Assembly (NCBI GenBank): GCA_016933955.1
Contig: JAFGTT010000008.1
Span: forward strand, 87,854 to 151,853
Length of the DNA: 64,000 nucleotides
Direction of reading: 5' to 3'
DNA from: Candidatus Zixiibacteriota bacterium
GTDB taxonomy: Bacteria > Zixibacteria > MSB-5A5 > GN15 > PGXB01
The notes beneath the pieces were generated by a model that saw nothing but the letters and a program-made list of their open reading frames with translations, ran no database searches and was not told where the DNA came from. Positions within the stretch are counted from its first letter, which is position 1. The number at the start of each line of letters is the position of its first letter. The translations under genes were made by a program, and so were the position numbers. Positions 55,826 to 64,000 of the stretch are shown in pieces.

Positions 55826-56653
55826 TTATTGTCCCATTCGCTGACAGCGGGGGCAGAAATGCGCCGAGCGGGAACCAATCTTCTTCCTGACAATCGCCGT
55901 TCCACAGACAAAACAGGGTTCACCCTCACGGCCGTAAACCCGGAGATATTTCTGGAAACCGCCCGGCTGGCCGTTGACCCCGGCATAACTGTCAACCGAG
56001 GTTCCCATCAGGCGAATCGCCTTTTTCAACATGGCTTGGATATGACCGTGCAGTTCCGATAATTTCCGCGGGGCAATCCGGTCGGTAGTTTTCTGCGGGT
56101 GTATCCTCGAAAGAAACAACGTTTCATCGGAATAAATATTCCCCAGCCCGGCCAGCATGGTCTGATCCAGAAGCGCCGGTTTGATCATCCGCTTTTTCAA
56201 CCGGAACAACCGGACAAACTCATTCGTCCCGATTTCCAGCGGCTCCGGGCCAAGTTCCACCAGCCCCTTCTGGTTCATGATTTCGGCCGTGGAAAACAAC
56301 CGCACCCGCCCGAACCGGCGATAATCGTTGAAACGCAGATGATAACCATTGTCGGTCAAATTGAAAATTACCAGGTCGTGTTTGTCGATTTCCGTGTCGG
56401 CCGGAAGGTAATACAGGTGCCCGGTCATTTTGAGATGCACCCAGAGCGTGTACCCGCCGGAAAGATCCATCAGTATATTTTTTCCCCGGCGGCGGACCGC
56501 CATGACTTGCATTCCTCGCAAGATATCGGTCCAGCCCGGCGCATTATCACTGTCGATTTTGGAGTATGTTACTTGTACGGATTTAATGATCTTATTGAGT
56601 ACCGTGCTTCGCAAACCGCGAACCACCGTTTCCACTTCAGGCAATTCCGGCAT
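55826..56653 (-). CDS. mutM: formamidopyrimidine-DNA glycosylase
   Basis: 275 aa, starting PELPEVETVVRGL (the catalytic Pro follows Met) and ending with the zinc finger CFVCGT...CPRCQ. A GGAGTG site precedes the ATG by seven bases. Removes oxidised purines such as 8-oxoguanine. It lies downstream of the DUF1858 gene. Confidence 0.95.
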   Translation of the reverse strand: MPELPEVETVVRGLRSTVLNKIIKSVQVTYSKIDSDNAPGWTDILRGMQVMAVRRRGKNILMDLSGGYTLWVHLKMTGHLYYLPADTEIDKHDLVIFNLTDNGYHLRFNDYRRFGRVRLFSTAEIMNQKGLVELGPEPLEIGTNEFVRLFRLKKRMIKPALLDQTMLAGLGNIYSDETLFLSRIHPQKTTDRIAPRKLSELHGHIQAMLKKAIRLMGTSVDSYAGVNGQPGGFQKYLRVYGREGEPCFVCGTAIVRKKIGSRSAHFCPRCQRMGQ

Positions 56654-56695
56654 GAACTGTCACTCCGGGGAATGTTGATAATACGGACAGAGGTT

Positions 56696-56896
56696 TTAGT
56701 TTTCCGGGCTTTCCAGCTCGGCGATAATCTGGTTGACATCGTGACCGTGAAGCGCCGCGCCCATTTCCAGCGTTTCCAGCTGGTGGGCCGGGCATTCCCA
56801 GCAACCGCCGTGAAAATATTTCTGAATGACTTCGCGGGCATGGGGGACCTGTTTCATTATTTCCCCCATTGTCATATCCTTGGTAATTTTGGCCAT
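56696..56896 (-). CDS. DUF1858 protein
   Basis: The frame opens at 56947, but the ATG at 56896 gives 66 aa (MAKITKDMTMGEIMKQVPHA), the normal DUF1858 size, and avoids overlap with the lipoprotein gene. The motif GGCWECPAHQLETLEMGA is typical: it has paired cysteines that could bind metal or a cluster. Function in this family is not known. It lies between mutM and the lipoprotein gene. Confidence 0.75.
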   Translation of the reverse strand: MAKITKDMTMGEIMKQVPHAREVIQKYFHGGCWECPAHQLETLEMGAALHGHDVNQIIAELESPEN

Positions 56897-56921
56897 AGCC
56901 AGCCTCATCAACACATTATTT

Positions 56922-57575
56922 TTATGGATAGGATCGGCCGTCAACATCAGCTCTCAGCAATTCCCCGACACCTTCCGGCGTCTCGTACCTGACAAACCCG
57001 ACATCCCGGGTAAACCACCAGGTGCTCTGCCCGTCGAGCTTATTGCCAACCCCGTTTTCCAGCGTCCGGTAAGTCATACCGATCTTGATACAATCCTCGA
57101 ATGTCCCGGCCATTGTCACCAAAGTCTCGATCGCGGTGATTTTATATTCGACCATTATCCGCAAATGAGTAAAATTGGAATCGCCGCGGATTTCGGTTGA
57201 CGAGAAAAGAAGTGTGTCGCCGATCAGGTTCGACCACGGAACAAACGGCAAAGCCGGCTCGAACCCGATATAAGCATGCCCCGGCACCCGGTACATCATA
57301 CTCTTCAACCCGATCCGGGAATCGCTTTTGACATAATCCTCGCGATGGGTAATCACGCCCGATGAATCGAAATAGGCCACAGTCCGCAAATCCCCGATAG
57401 CGTCAACCACCGCAAAATGCCCCACCGGACCGCTGTAATAATAATCATCTCCGACATGGAGCGGGAAATATCGGCCCGGCTCGATGGCCGCCGGTCGTTC
57501 GACTTTTTGAATACACCCGGCGATTATCAGAATCAGGCAAGCTGAAACCGCACACGAAAATCCCATCCGCTTCAT
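56922..57575 (-). CDS. lipoprotein, unknown function
   Basis: 217 aa with lipobox LIIAGCIQK. After the Cys, the mature protein is beta-rich: YFPLHVGDDYYYSG, then YETPEGVGELLR near the end. It resembles a group of outer-membrane lipoproteins with a GDxYxYxG-like start. It is five bases after iscU's stop, so may be co-transcribed, but its role is unclear. Confidence 0.6.
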   Translation of the reverse strand: MKRMGFSCAVSACLILIIAGCIQKVERPAAIEPGRYFPLHVGDDYYYSGPVGHFAVVDAIGDLRTVAYFDSSGVITHREDYVKSDSRIGLKSMMYRVPGHAYIGFEPALPFVPWSNLIGDTLLFSSTEIRGDSNFTHLRIMVEYKITAIETLVTMAGTFEDCIKIGMTYRTLENGVGNKLDGQSTWWFTRDVGFVRYETPEGVGELLRADVDGRSYP

Positions 57576-57579
57576 TGGT

Positions 57580-57954
57580 TTATTCCTGTTTATGACGTGC
57601 CCGGTAATCCTCGATAGCCGCTTTCAGGGCATCGGTGGCCAGGTTGGAGCAGTGCATCTTGATCGGCGGCAGTCCGCCCAGGGCATCGGCAACATCGTTG
57701 CGCGTCAGCGCCTCGGCCTCGGCAACCGTCTTGCCCAACACCATCTCGGTGGTAATGGAACTGGTGGCGATAGCGGCTCCGCACCCGAAGGTTTTGAACT
57801 TGATATCGGTAATTACCCCGTTTTCGACCTTTATATACATCTTCATGATATCGCCGCAGGACGGGTTTCCGACTGTGCCGACTCCATCGGCGTTCTCGAT
57901 CTCGCCGACATTGCGGGGATTCTGAAAATGATCGATTACTTTCTGAGAATACAT
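57580..57954 (-). CDS. iscU: Fe-S cluster scaffold protein IscU/NifU
   Basis: 124 aa with the three scaffold cysteines C33 (NPSCGD), C58 (FGCGAA) and C102 (MHCSNLA), and Asp35 near the first. No iscS or iscA lies beside it. Builds clusters for proteins such as the aconitase in this window. Confidence 0.92.
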   Translation of the reverse strand: MYSQKVIDHFQNPRNVGEIENADGVGTVGNPSCGDIMKMYIKVENGVITDIKFKTFGCGAAIATSSITTEMVLGKTVAEAEALTRNDVADALGGLPPIKMHCSNLATDALKAAIEDYRARHKQE

Positions 57955-58039
57955 GCTTCGCTTTCTATAATATACTGCCTTTGTCCAGAATATAACCTTT
58001 CAGCCCGAAAATCAAAGTGAAATATTTCACATTGTATCT

Positions 58040-59044
58040 CTACCGGTGCCCGTCCGCCATATGCATCGTCACCTCACCGGCCATAAACCGCTCGATCCCG
58101 TTTTCCGTCTCGATCACCAGCCGCCCGATCTCGTCGATATCCAGGACCTGGCCGGAAACCGTCTTGCGGCCCACCCGCAGTTTAATATTCTGTTTTATCA
58201 GCGAGGAATAAGCCAGAATCTGCTTTCTGGATTTCTCCAGTCCGTATTTTTTGAATTTAATATACTGTTTCTCGAAATTGTAAAGAAGTCTCTGGACAAA
58301 ATCAATCCGGTTGATCTCCTTTTTCAGCTCGATACTTATCGATGTGGCGCTGTCGCGGATATCTTCCGGGAAATCGCCCGCCTTGTGATTGACATTGACC
58401 CCGATCCCGACCACCGCAAACTTGATCCGGTCCAGCTCGGCCGATAGCTCGGTTAATATCCCGGCCGTCTTTTTGCCATCAATCAAAACATCGTTGGGCC
58501 ATTTGATCCGGACCTTGAGATTGTCGAACGAGGCAATCGTATCGGCCACCGCAATCGCCGCGATCAGCGAGATCCCCGGCGCCAGGGTCGGATGAAGCCG
58601 CGGTTTGAGAATAATCGAGCAGTAAATCCCCACCTTTTCCGGTGAATGCCACGACCGCCCCAGACGGCCGCGGCCGCGGGTCTGATGCTCCGCGATCACC
58701 ACCGTCCCCTCCGGGGCGCTCGAATTGACCAGTTGCGCGGCGATGGTGTTGGTCGATTGCACCGACCGGTAGGCGTACACCTTGCGCCCGATGCTTTTGG
58801 TCTTGAGTTTGAAATATATCTCCTCGGCCAGAAGACTGTCTGGGGTACCGGTCAGGGTGAGCAGGCCTTTCTTGCCGGATTTGATCTTATACCCCCACTC
58901 GCCCAGCAGTCCGACCGCCGCCTCGAATTCCTCTTTCGGGACTTTAAGCGATTTCGCCAGGCGCACCGGGTCGATTTTCCGCCCCGGCCGGGGACGGATC
59001 TGGTGCAGGATTTTATCCGCCAGGAGTTCTTTTTTATCACTCAT
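58040..59044 (-). CDS. birA: biotin--[acetyl-CoA-carboxylase] ligase, repressor-type
   Basis: 334 aa. An N-terminal winged helix (LADKILHQIRPRPGRKIDPV, then LGEWGYKIKSG) precedes the ligase domain with GRGRLGRSW, IKWPNDVLI and KTAGIL. Biotinylates carboxyl carrier proteins and may repress biotin genes; no biotin genes are in the window. Upstream of nadC on the opposite side of a 28-base spacer. Confidence 0.92.
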   Translation of the reverse strand: MSDKKELLADKILHQIRPRPGRKIDPVRLAKSLKVPKEEFEAAVGLLGEWGYKIKSGKKGLLTLTGTPDSLLAEEIYFKLKTKSIGRKVYAYRSVQSTNTIAAQLVNSSAPEGTVVIAEHQTRGRGRLGRSWHSPEKVGIYCSIILKPRLHPTLAPGISLIAAIAVADTIASFDNLKVRIKWPNDVLIDGKKTAGILTELSAELDRIKFAVVGIGVNVNHKAGDFPEDIRDSATSISIELKKEINRIDFVQRLLYNFEKQYIKFKKYGLEKSRKQILAYSSLIKQNIKLRVGRKTVSGQVLDIDEIGRLVIETENGIERFMAGEVTMHMADGHR

Positions 59045-59072
59045 CGCTTTTTATACCCGTGAATGGCAGGGA

Positions 59073-59957
59073 TTATTCGGTTATCACCCGGAGAGAGAAA
59101 TCCGAGGATACAGCCGAGTGGGTCAGCGCCCCGATCGAGATAAAATCGACCCCTGTTTCCGCGATCGCTCTGACATTGGGCAAATTGACATTACCCGACG
59201 CCTCGAGTTTGACCGACGGGTCCAGCCCCCGCGCGGTTTTGACCATCTCCGCCAGTGATGCCGCCGTCTGGTTGTCCAGAAGAAGCCGCTTGATCCCGCA
59301 TTCGATCGCCTCGGTCAGTTGCGATATCTCTGTCACCTCGACCTCGATTTCAACCGCCGCGGAATCATACTCGAACCGTTTGGAAAACTCCTCGCCGGAT
59401 AAAAAGGCCCGCATCTTCTGTACCGCCCCGGTTACCGATCCCGCCGCCGCGATATGATTATCCTTGATAAGGGCCATATCGTACAACCCGAACCGGTGAT
59501 TACTCCCGCCGCCGCAGGTGACGGCGTATTTCTCCAGATACCGCAATCCCGGCATGGTTTTGCGGGTATCGAGAATAACCGCCCCGGTCCCGGCGACCTC
59601 TTTGACAAACCGGGCGGTCAGTGATGCGATCCCCGATAGATGCCCCAGAATATTGAGAGCTGTCCGCTCGGCGGTCAGAATAGCCCGGTAATCACCGTCG
59701 ATCTCCGCGATTTTATCGCCCGGCCCGAATGATTCGCCGTCTTTTTTGATCGAGTTGAATTTTATTTTATCGTCCAGTTTCAAAAAGACCGTTTCGGCCA
59801 CCGGCAGACCGGCCAGGACACCCTCGGATTTGGCCACGATCTCGGCCCGGCCGGGAGCGTTGTCGATACAGGCCAGGGTGGTGATATCGCCCGGCCCGAC
59901 ATCTTCCATCAGGGCCAGTTCCACCTGTTTGAGGATCAGTTCGTCAATCGTGTTCAT
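59073..59957 (-). CDS. nadC: nicotinate-nucleotide pyrophosphorylase (quinolinate phosphoribosyltransferase)
   Basis: 294 aa. Motifs: DTRKTMPGLRYLEKYAVTCG, then GGGSNHRFGLYDMALIKDNHI and the C-terminal EASGNVNLPNVRAIAETGVD. Converts quinolinate to NaMN in NAD synthesis. Starts at 59957; the spacer upstream is repeat-rich. Its stop lies 28 bases from the birA start. Confidence 0.95.
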   Translation of the reverse strand: MNTIDELILKQVELALMEDVGPGDITTLACIDNAPGRAEIVAKSEGVLAGLPVAETVFLKLDDKIKFNSIKKDGESFGPGDKIAEIDGDYRAILTAERTALNILGHLSGIASLTARFVKEVAGTGAVILDTRKTMPGLRYLEKYAVTCGGGSNHRFGLYDMALIKDNHIAAAGSVTGAVQKMRAFLSGEEFSKRFEYDSAAVEIEVEVTEISQLTEAIECGIKRLLLDNQTAASLAEMVKTARGLDPSVKLEASGNVNLPNVRAIAETGVDFISIGALTHSAVSSDFSLRVITE

Positions 59958-60018
59958 GGCGTCAAGATATAATAATAAATCCCCCGAAAGTCAAATGTTT
60001 GGCAAAACCCTCCCCTGA

Positions 60019-60067
60019 GGTTTCAACATCCTGTTGGTGGGTGGCTTGGGTCTTGTAGGTTGAAACC
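60019..60067. repeat. inverted repeat with GGTTTCAAC arms
   Basis: GGTTTCAAC (60019-60027) and its complement GTTGAAACC (60059-60067) surround about 31 bases. The arms resemble those of the element at 60529-60576 in the opposite order. Confidence 0.6.
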
Positions 60068-60079
60068 GATGTTTTATTA

Positions 60080-60139
60080 ATGGGTGGCCCAGGGTTTTCA
60101 GACCTGGGATTCGTGGACGGCAAACAGCCCTCCGTCTGC
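60080..60139. repeat. direct repeat copy 1 (GGTG...TTCAGAC...GTGGACGGC)
   Basis: A stretch of about 60 bases around GGTGGCCCAGGGTTTTCAGA. A diverged second copy lies at 60364-60423 (GGTGACTCATGTCTTCAGAC). Shared blocks include TTCAGAC, TGGGATTC and CGGCA. Confidence 0.65.
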
Positions 60140-60242
60140 CCCGCACTGAATCATTCCTGCCCCTTTCATATCATTCCCATTTCTATTTTGTCATTCCCGC
60201 CCCTTTTTGTCATTCTCGACCTGATCGGGAATCCATCTTCAT

Positions 60243-60349
60243 CCCCTCTTGAGAGGGGTGGATCCGCCGGAGGCATTTATGCCGCAGGCGGAGACGGGGT
60301 GTGTTACCAAAACCGCTCTACACACCCCTGAATCCCCTCTCGAGAGGGG
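60243..60349. repeat. composite palindromic repeat element
   Basis: Bounded by two near-identical palindromes, CCCCTCTTGAGAGGGG (60243-60258) and CCCCTCTCGAGAGGGG (60334-60349). Inside, GGGGTGTGT and ACACACCCC form a further inverted repeat around 60295-60329. The structure could fold into a long hairpin and looks like a miniature mobile or REP-like element. Confidence 0.65.
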
Positions 60350-60363
60350 ACTTTGAACATTTC

Positions 60364-60423
60364 CCCGGGTGACTCATGTCTTCAGACGTGGGATTCATGG
60401 GCGGCAGACGCCTTCGTCTACCC
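60364..60423. repeat. direct repeat copy 2
   Basis: Second copy of the about 60-base repeat at 60080-60139, with the blocks TTCAGACGTGGGATTC and GGCGGCAGAC. Differences suggest an old duplication or element family. Confidence 0.65.
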
Positions 60424-60528
60424 ATTTGTCCTTAAACCAGCAATTTTTCACCCTTGCCGATTATTCGCCCCCAAAAACTATTGCCGATTTCTCTGTCGCA
60501 TATTATACTTATCTTGGTATTTAGGTAG

Positions 60529-60576
60529 GTCGAAACCCCCGCCGAAGGTCCGGAGCGAAGCGAAGGAGGTTTCGAC
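60529..60576. repeat. inverted repeat with GTCGAAACC arms
   Basis: GTCGAAACC (60529-60537) and GGTTTCGAC (60568-60576) enclose a GC-rich loop with GGAGCGAAGCGAAGG. The arm core matches the element at 60019-60067 with one base changed. Confidence 0.6.
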
Positions 60577-60926
60577 ATCATACTTATTTATGATTCGAAC
60601 AACCAACCGGGTGGCCTCACACGCGCTGGCCCATTGCCTCCTCCGAGTGGCTACCAGCAGTCGATGCGGGGGGTGAAAAAGTGTTGACTGTTTATTATAC
60701 AAACGTTTATATTGCTTTACTTCGAGATAGGTAAGGCAATCAGGAATCTGCGGGCTCACAAATCATGCTACACTCCAGCAGAGGGATGTCTGTAGTGGTG
60801 AGACATGTTCTGAGTTACTCCGGTTTAGTGGATTCCGGGAAAGGGTAGAGTTATGTTTTTGTCAGGTGGTGCCCACATGTCGGGTGCGCCGCTAGCAGAA
60901 AGGACACCGGTGTGAAGGAATCGACA

Positions 60927-62945
60927 ATGGTCTGCCAGATTGGTCGCGTGTTGACAGGAATCCTTATCATCAGTCTGATAGGATGTGCGTCGCAGCAAAA
61001 GAGAATGCTGAGAGATTGGGACGAGGCGACTCGCACCGACTCGCGGTTAGCCTACGAAGAGATTCTTAAGAAGTATTCGGGTACGAGCTTGGCGAGTGAC
61101 GCCGAGCGACGCCTTAAGCAGATTATCGCGGACAGTATTCGTCTCGAAGAGCGAACGAGGGAAGACAGTTCCTGGTCACAGGCGATGAGAACGGAGTCAA
61201 TCGCAGCGCTCGAATCGTTCCTGAGCTCCTTTCCTTCGTCCCGGCATGCCGAGACGGCCTGTTCCACACTCTGGAATCTGTATGCCGCAGCAGAATGGAG
61301 GAGCGCCTCGAGTCGAGACACCAGGGACGCATATATGAGTGTCATCTCGCTTTTTCCCAGCACCGCCTATGCTAACTCGGCGCTGGTGAGATTACACCAG
61401 GGTTGCACCGACACGCTGCTGGAGCGCTTGCGGAAGGAGCGCGACGAGCAACTCCCATCAGAACGGCGGAGGAGACAGGAAGTAACGACGAAGCCCGAGG
61501 TGCTGGTGCCTGTGTTCGGCGTTTTGTGGGACGAACCGGGAGGTCTTGTTTACCGAACCAGCTCATACCGGACCGTGCGGTATCGAGAGGATTCCGCTGA
61601 CACGCTTGACGCCAACTGCTTCATGAACCGGCTGCGATGCGCAGATCCATATGAGGGGGTCGTTATTCTCCTGGACAGCACCAAGGTCGGAAATGATACG
61701 GCGTTTTTTCCGGCCATAAATCGCGGCTTGAATCGGTTCTACTGGGATCGTCGCGCCCATCGTGACGCCCAGAGCTGGAACGACAGCGGATTGACTCCGG
61801 TTCTTCTGCCGTCGCTGGTGCCAGGCAAAGCGCGGAACAGCGAATTGATAGTCCAGTATAGCCGTGCCGCCGATCTGGAGATGCAGCGGGGGGAAGTCTG
61901 GTGGGATTCGATTCCGGTGGGTGCAACAGATGAGGTGCAGCGACTTCTGAAGCTGCTCCAGGAGCGATCGTTGTCCGACACGGATTCCATCGCTCAGCGC
62001 GCAACGGAGTGTCTTCTGTCTATCGGACACCCGTTCGGGCTGCGACCTCTGCAGGAAGCGCCGGAGAGGTTCTCCAGGATACTGCTTGGGTGTTTGTCGA
62101 AAGAGGGGATTGGCGAGGTCGCACTGAAAATACTGCAGGGCTACCCATCTGATCTCCTGGCTCCTCATGTGGCACATACATTAGCGGCATCGCCATCTGA
62201 CTCGAGAGCGTTCCGACTCGGCACTAGGCTGTTGGGGGGCTGTGGCTCTTACGCCTCAGAAGTGCTCCTGGACACTCTGAAGCGACACCTCGATGATCCT
62301 TCAGAAACTCTGTGCAGGTGTGCCGTGGGCTGCATCTTGTCGTTGGATTGCGAAGGGTGGGCCGCACTTTTGGAGGATGCCTCTCCTCAGATTCACAACC
62401 AACTGATAGCACTCCTGCCGAAGACTAGTCTCCGCGAGAAAGCGATAGAGGCGCTGCGCAAGCACAGTTCAGAGCGGCAGGCCCAGAAGCAGCAGCAGGG
62501 GGCGGTGCTGAGTGATTCAACCTTGGTGGTGGGCTGGATGGCTGATTCAACGGCTGTTGACAACGCGTGGGATGACGACGGAGTCGCAAAGTGCAAATAC
62601 GTTTACCGAATCGACTTCATGGAACTCAACGGCGTAGGGGCCGTAATCCAGTGGCTGAAGGTGGAATACACAGCAAGTGACGGATCGGTGTGGGCGGGAG
62701 AAGGATCCCGTAGCGGGTTCGACAAGACCATACAGATTGCCGCGGGCGGCGGCAACTCCTACCGGAGTTGGGTCATAACGGAGTGTAAAGTTGGGACCGA
62801 AGTCTGGGCGCTCTATCAGAATCGATGGGTAAGAGCGGAGACCCTCGCGGGAGGCAGGGTCACAGTATACTATGAGGGCCGAGACGAACACGGTCATCGG
62901 TTTTCCGGTTCCTCGTCCTCGGTGCTCAGCCCCAACAGCCAGTAG
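60927..62945 (+). CDS. lipoprotein with HEAT-like middle region, unknown function
   Basis: The frame starts with GTG at 60912, but the ATG at 60927 has AAGGA seven bases before it, giving 672 aa: a signal with lipobox (ILIISLIGCASQQ). The first about 200 residues are helical; the middle part resembles a helical repeat domain (ECLLSIGHPFGLRPL and similar); the last about 120 residues are beta-rich (VVGWMADSTAVDN...). It differs in codon and base style from genes at 1-60 kb, and an IS3 fragment lies about 1 kb further on. No function recognised. Confidence 0.65.
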   Translation: MVCQIGRVLTGILIISLIGCASQQKRMLRDWDEATRTDSRLAYEEILKKYSGTSLASDAERRLKQIIADSIRLEERTREDSSWSQAMRTESIAALESFLSSFPSSRHAETACSTLWNLYAAAEWRSASSRDTRDAYMSVISLFPSTAYANSALVRLHQGCTDTLLERLRKERDEQLPSERRRRQEVTTKPEVLVPVFGVLWDEPGGLVYRTSSYRTVRYREDSADTLDANCFMNRLRCADPYEGVVILLDSTKVGNDTAFFPAINRGLNRFYWDRRAHRDAQSWNDSGLTPVLLPSLVPGKARNSELIVQYSRAADLEMQRGEVWWDSIPVGATDEVQRLLKLLQERSLSDTDSIAQRATECLLSIGHPFGLRPLQEAPERFSRILLGCLSKEGIGEVALKILQGYPSDLLAPHVAHTLAASPSDSRAFRLGTRLLGGCGSYASEVLLDTLKRHLDDPSETLCRCAVGCILSLDCEGWAALLEDASPQIHNQLIALLPKTSLREKAIEALRKHSSERQAQKQQQGAVLSDSTLVVGWMADSTAVDNAWDDDGVAKCKYVYRIDFMELNGVGAVIQWLKVEYTASDGSVWAGEGSRSGFDKTIQIAAGGGNSYRSWVITECKVGTEVWALYQNRWVRAETLAGGRVTVYYEGRDEHGHRFSGSSSSVLSPNSQ

Positions 62946-63066
62946 GCCTTCGAATAGTGAGATGAGTTGATTCACATGGTGCCGAGAATTCGCCGCTTAC
63001 TTCGGGAGCGGCACAAGCGATCCCAAGCACGGGCGGTGTTGGGATAATCAACCAAAGGAGTGAATT

Positions 63067-63750
63067 GTGCTAATACCGGGATCATTCAGTAGATCTCATC
63101 TGAGAATTCCAAGAGCACGTGTATGTTCCTTACTAATTCTATTTTGCCTTGCGGGATGCTCCAGCAAAGACCCATCTCAGAATATTGCAGAATCTTTACA
63201 GGTCGAAATGTCTGTACGAGATTTCGCATTTCTTGCTCACCGCGAAGTAGCGATAGACGTAACAATCAAAAACATCGGCATGAATGTCATTCTTGTCGAC
63301 TGCCGGAGCGACTATGCCAAGTCTCATGGATCATCGCGGAATAAAGCCATAATTCAGCCCCTGGATCCTTTTGAGGATTTCTTATCATTTCATTGTGCGG
63401 GGATGAGTGATCCACTGCCCAAGGAGGAGCGCACCAGCGACGAACGCCGATATCGAAACTCGCTTGAAGAAGGTGGCGTGTTCAAGAGCATAAGTGAACT
63501 GCTGGTGATTCAGCCGGGGCATTCATTGTTATTGCGCGCTATTGTCTGGAACGAGAGAATTGATGTCAGCTTGCGTAATGGCGCTCATCCGGTAGAGGCA
63601 CGACTTCAAGCACCAATGCTCATGACGTCTCCCGATTCGATTGAAGTGGATAACAATTGGCTGGCTGGCCCGACCGTGATAAATAGGGAAATATGGCTGG
63701 CAAAGAAATTTATACCGGTCTCCATAGCTGGGCAAATAGATTTGAAATAG
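63067..63750 (+). CDS. lipoprotein, unknown function
   Basis: 227 aa from a GTG start with AAAGGAG seven bases before. Signal with lipobox LFCLAGCSSK. The mature part is beta-rich with VDVTIKNIGMNVILVDC-type strands (an immunoglobulin-like or BsuPI-like pattern). It is next to the lipoprotein at 60927 in the same orientation; both look foreign to the rest of the window. No family assigned. Confidence 0.6.
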   Translation: MLIPGSFSRSHLRIPRARVCSLLILFCLAGCSSKDPSQNIAESLQVEMSVRDFAFLAHREVAIDVTIKNIGMNVILVDCRSDYAKSHGSSRNKAIIQPLDPFEDFLSFHCAGMSDPLPKEERTSDERRYRNSLEEGGVFKSISELLVIQPGHSLLLRAIVWNERIDVSLRNGAHPVEARLQAPMLMTSPDSIEVDNNWLAGPTVINREIWLAKKFIPVSIAGQIDLK

Positions 63751-63882
63751 GATAGGGACAGTACTGTTGGTGTCAGTGGTAGCAGCCCAGGGCCTCACGG
63801 GTTCACCGGGCAGACAAAGAAGAAACTGTTGATCAAGTAGGGGGATGCAAAGACCCAGACGATTTTGACGAGCAGATCGTGA

Positions 63883-64000
63883 GACCTGCCCGTTTCGGCA
63901 AACTGCGCAGACTTGACTCGTGTCCCGACTCGCTCCAAGCCGAAACCGGATCGTCCGAAACAGTGGTGGGGGATCGACATGACCAAGGTGATGACCGATT
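63883..64000 (+). mobile_element. IS3-family transposase (OrfB) fragment, running off the window
   Basis: Frame open from 63883 to the window end, read as PTRSKPKPDRPKQWWGIDMT then KVMTD. QWWGIDMTKV is a hallmark of the integrase core start in IS3-family OrfB, with the first catalytic Asp. A TGA at 63880-63882 interrupts the frame upstream, and nothing before it looks like the remaining N-terminus, so the copy is probably truncated or broken at the left; its right part lies outside the window. Confidence 0.75.

Larger units (their letters stand above)
60002..60911. other. gene-free repeat-rich spacer
   Basis: No convincing gene. It contains all repeat elements listed above and a minus-strand frame at 60478-60759 that is not protein-like. 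TCATTCC-type tracts (60150-60225) repeat several times. Confidence 0.6.

Noticed and set aside
60478..60759. 93-aa minus-strand frame in the repeat spacer
   Set aside because: It spans an inverted repeat and lacks protein-like features.
60002..60911. CRISPR array
   Set aside because: Repeats are few, of different types and irregularly spaced; no cas gene is present.
1..64000. tRNA or rRNA genes
   Set aside because: I saw no cloverleaf with a GTTCGA-type loop and no rRNA-like stretch, though a covariance-model scan would be decisive.

Overview
The window reads as chromosomal DNA of an uncultured, diderm, heterotrophic bacterium. Cohesin/dockerin-type and LamG modules, many lipoproteins, outer-membrane proteins and a CsgG-type/Ser-Thr kinase operon suggest a member of the FCB superphylum, perhaps a candidate phylum such as Zixibacteria. 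That placement is an inference from gene style; no rRNA is present. A dnaA-dnaN-recF block puts the window at or near the replication origin.

Layout. (1) 2-24105, plus strand: a type VI secretion system (T6SS). First come cargo-type genes: an OmpA/peptidoglycan-binding/zinc-metallopeptidase protein cut by the window edge, a beta-propeller lipoprotein, a DUF1795 (Eag-type) chaperone, an Ig-like adaptor and an 823-aa protein with a hydrophobic hairpin. A sigma70-like promoter follows, then the apparatus: ClpV split into two overlapping genes, TssB, TssC, Hcp, VgrG, TssE, TssF, TssG, TssK, a tail-anchored TssL-like protein, a reduced TssM-like protein and a secreted protein of unknown role. (2) 24183-32415, minus strand: an operon of a PEGA-domain Ser/Thr kinase, two CsgG-like proteins, an outer-membrane barrel and two paralogous LamG lipoproteins. 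The two operons converge on a shared terminator. (3) 32667-37762: aceE, an aldehyde dehydrogenase, and small genes. (4) 37822-46944, minus strand: a membrane protein, an orphan sugar-type ABC ATPase, recF, dnaN, dnaA, AT-rich origin-like spacers, mrp, lspA and a DksA-like gene. (5) 46957-59957: ileS with an altered HIGH motif, a papain-like protease with a dockerin, a PerM-type permease, aconitase, mutM, a DUF1858 gene, a lipoprotein, iscU, birA and nadC. (6) 60000-64000: a spacer packed with palindromic and direct repeats, two unknown lipoproteins whose sequence style differs from the rest, and the start of an IS3-type transposase fragment. This last block looks like an acquired or rearranged region.

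How the parts may work together. The T6SS combines a tail resembling Bacteroidetes systems (small Hcp and VgrG) with a pared-down TssL/TssM-like membrane module, and I see no TssA, TssJ or PAAR gene in the window. The cargo genes beside it are consistent with a cell-wall-binding protease and a membrane-active toxin, with a dedicated chaperone. The kinase operon encodes a cytoplasmic-sensor to cell-surface chain and may be an independent envelope system or a regulator of the neighbouring T6SS; the sequence does not decide. The most unusual points are the two-gene ClpV, the minimal TssM, the hairpins on either side of hcp, the kinase/CsgG/LamG operon and the GIHH motif in IleRS.
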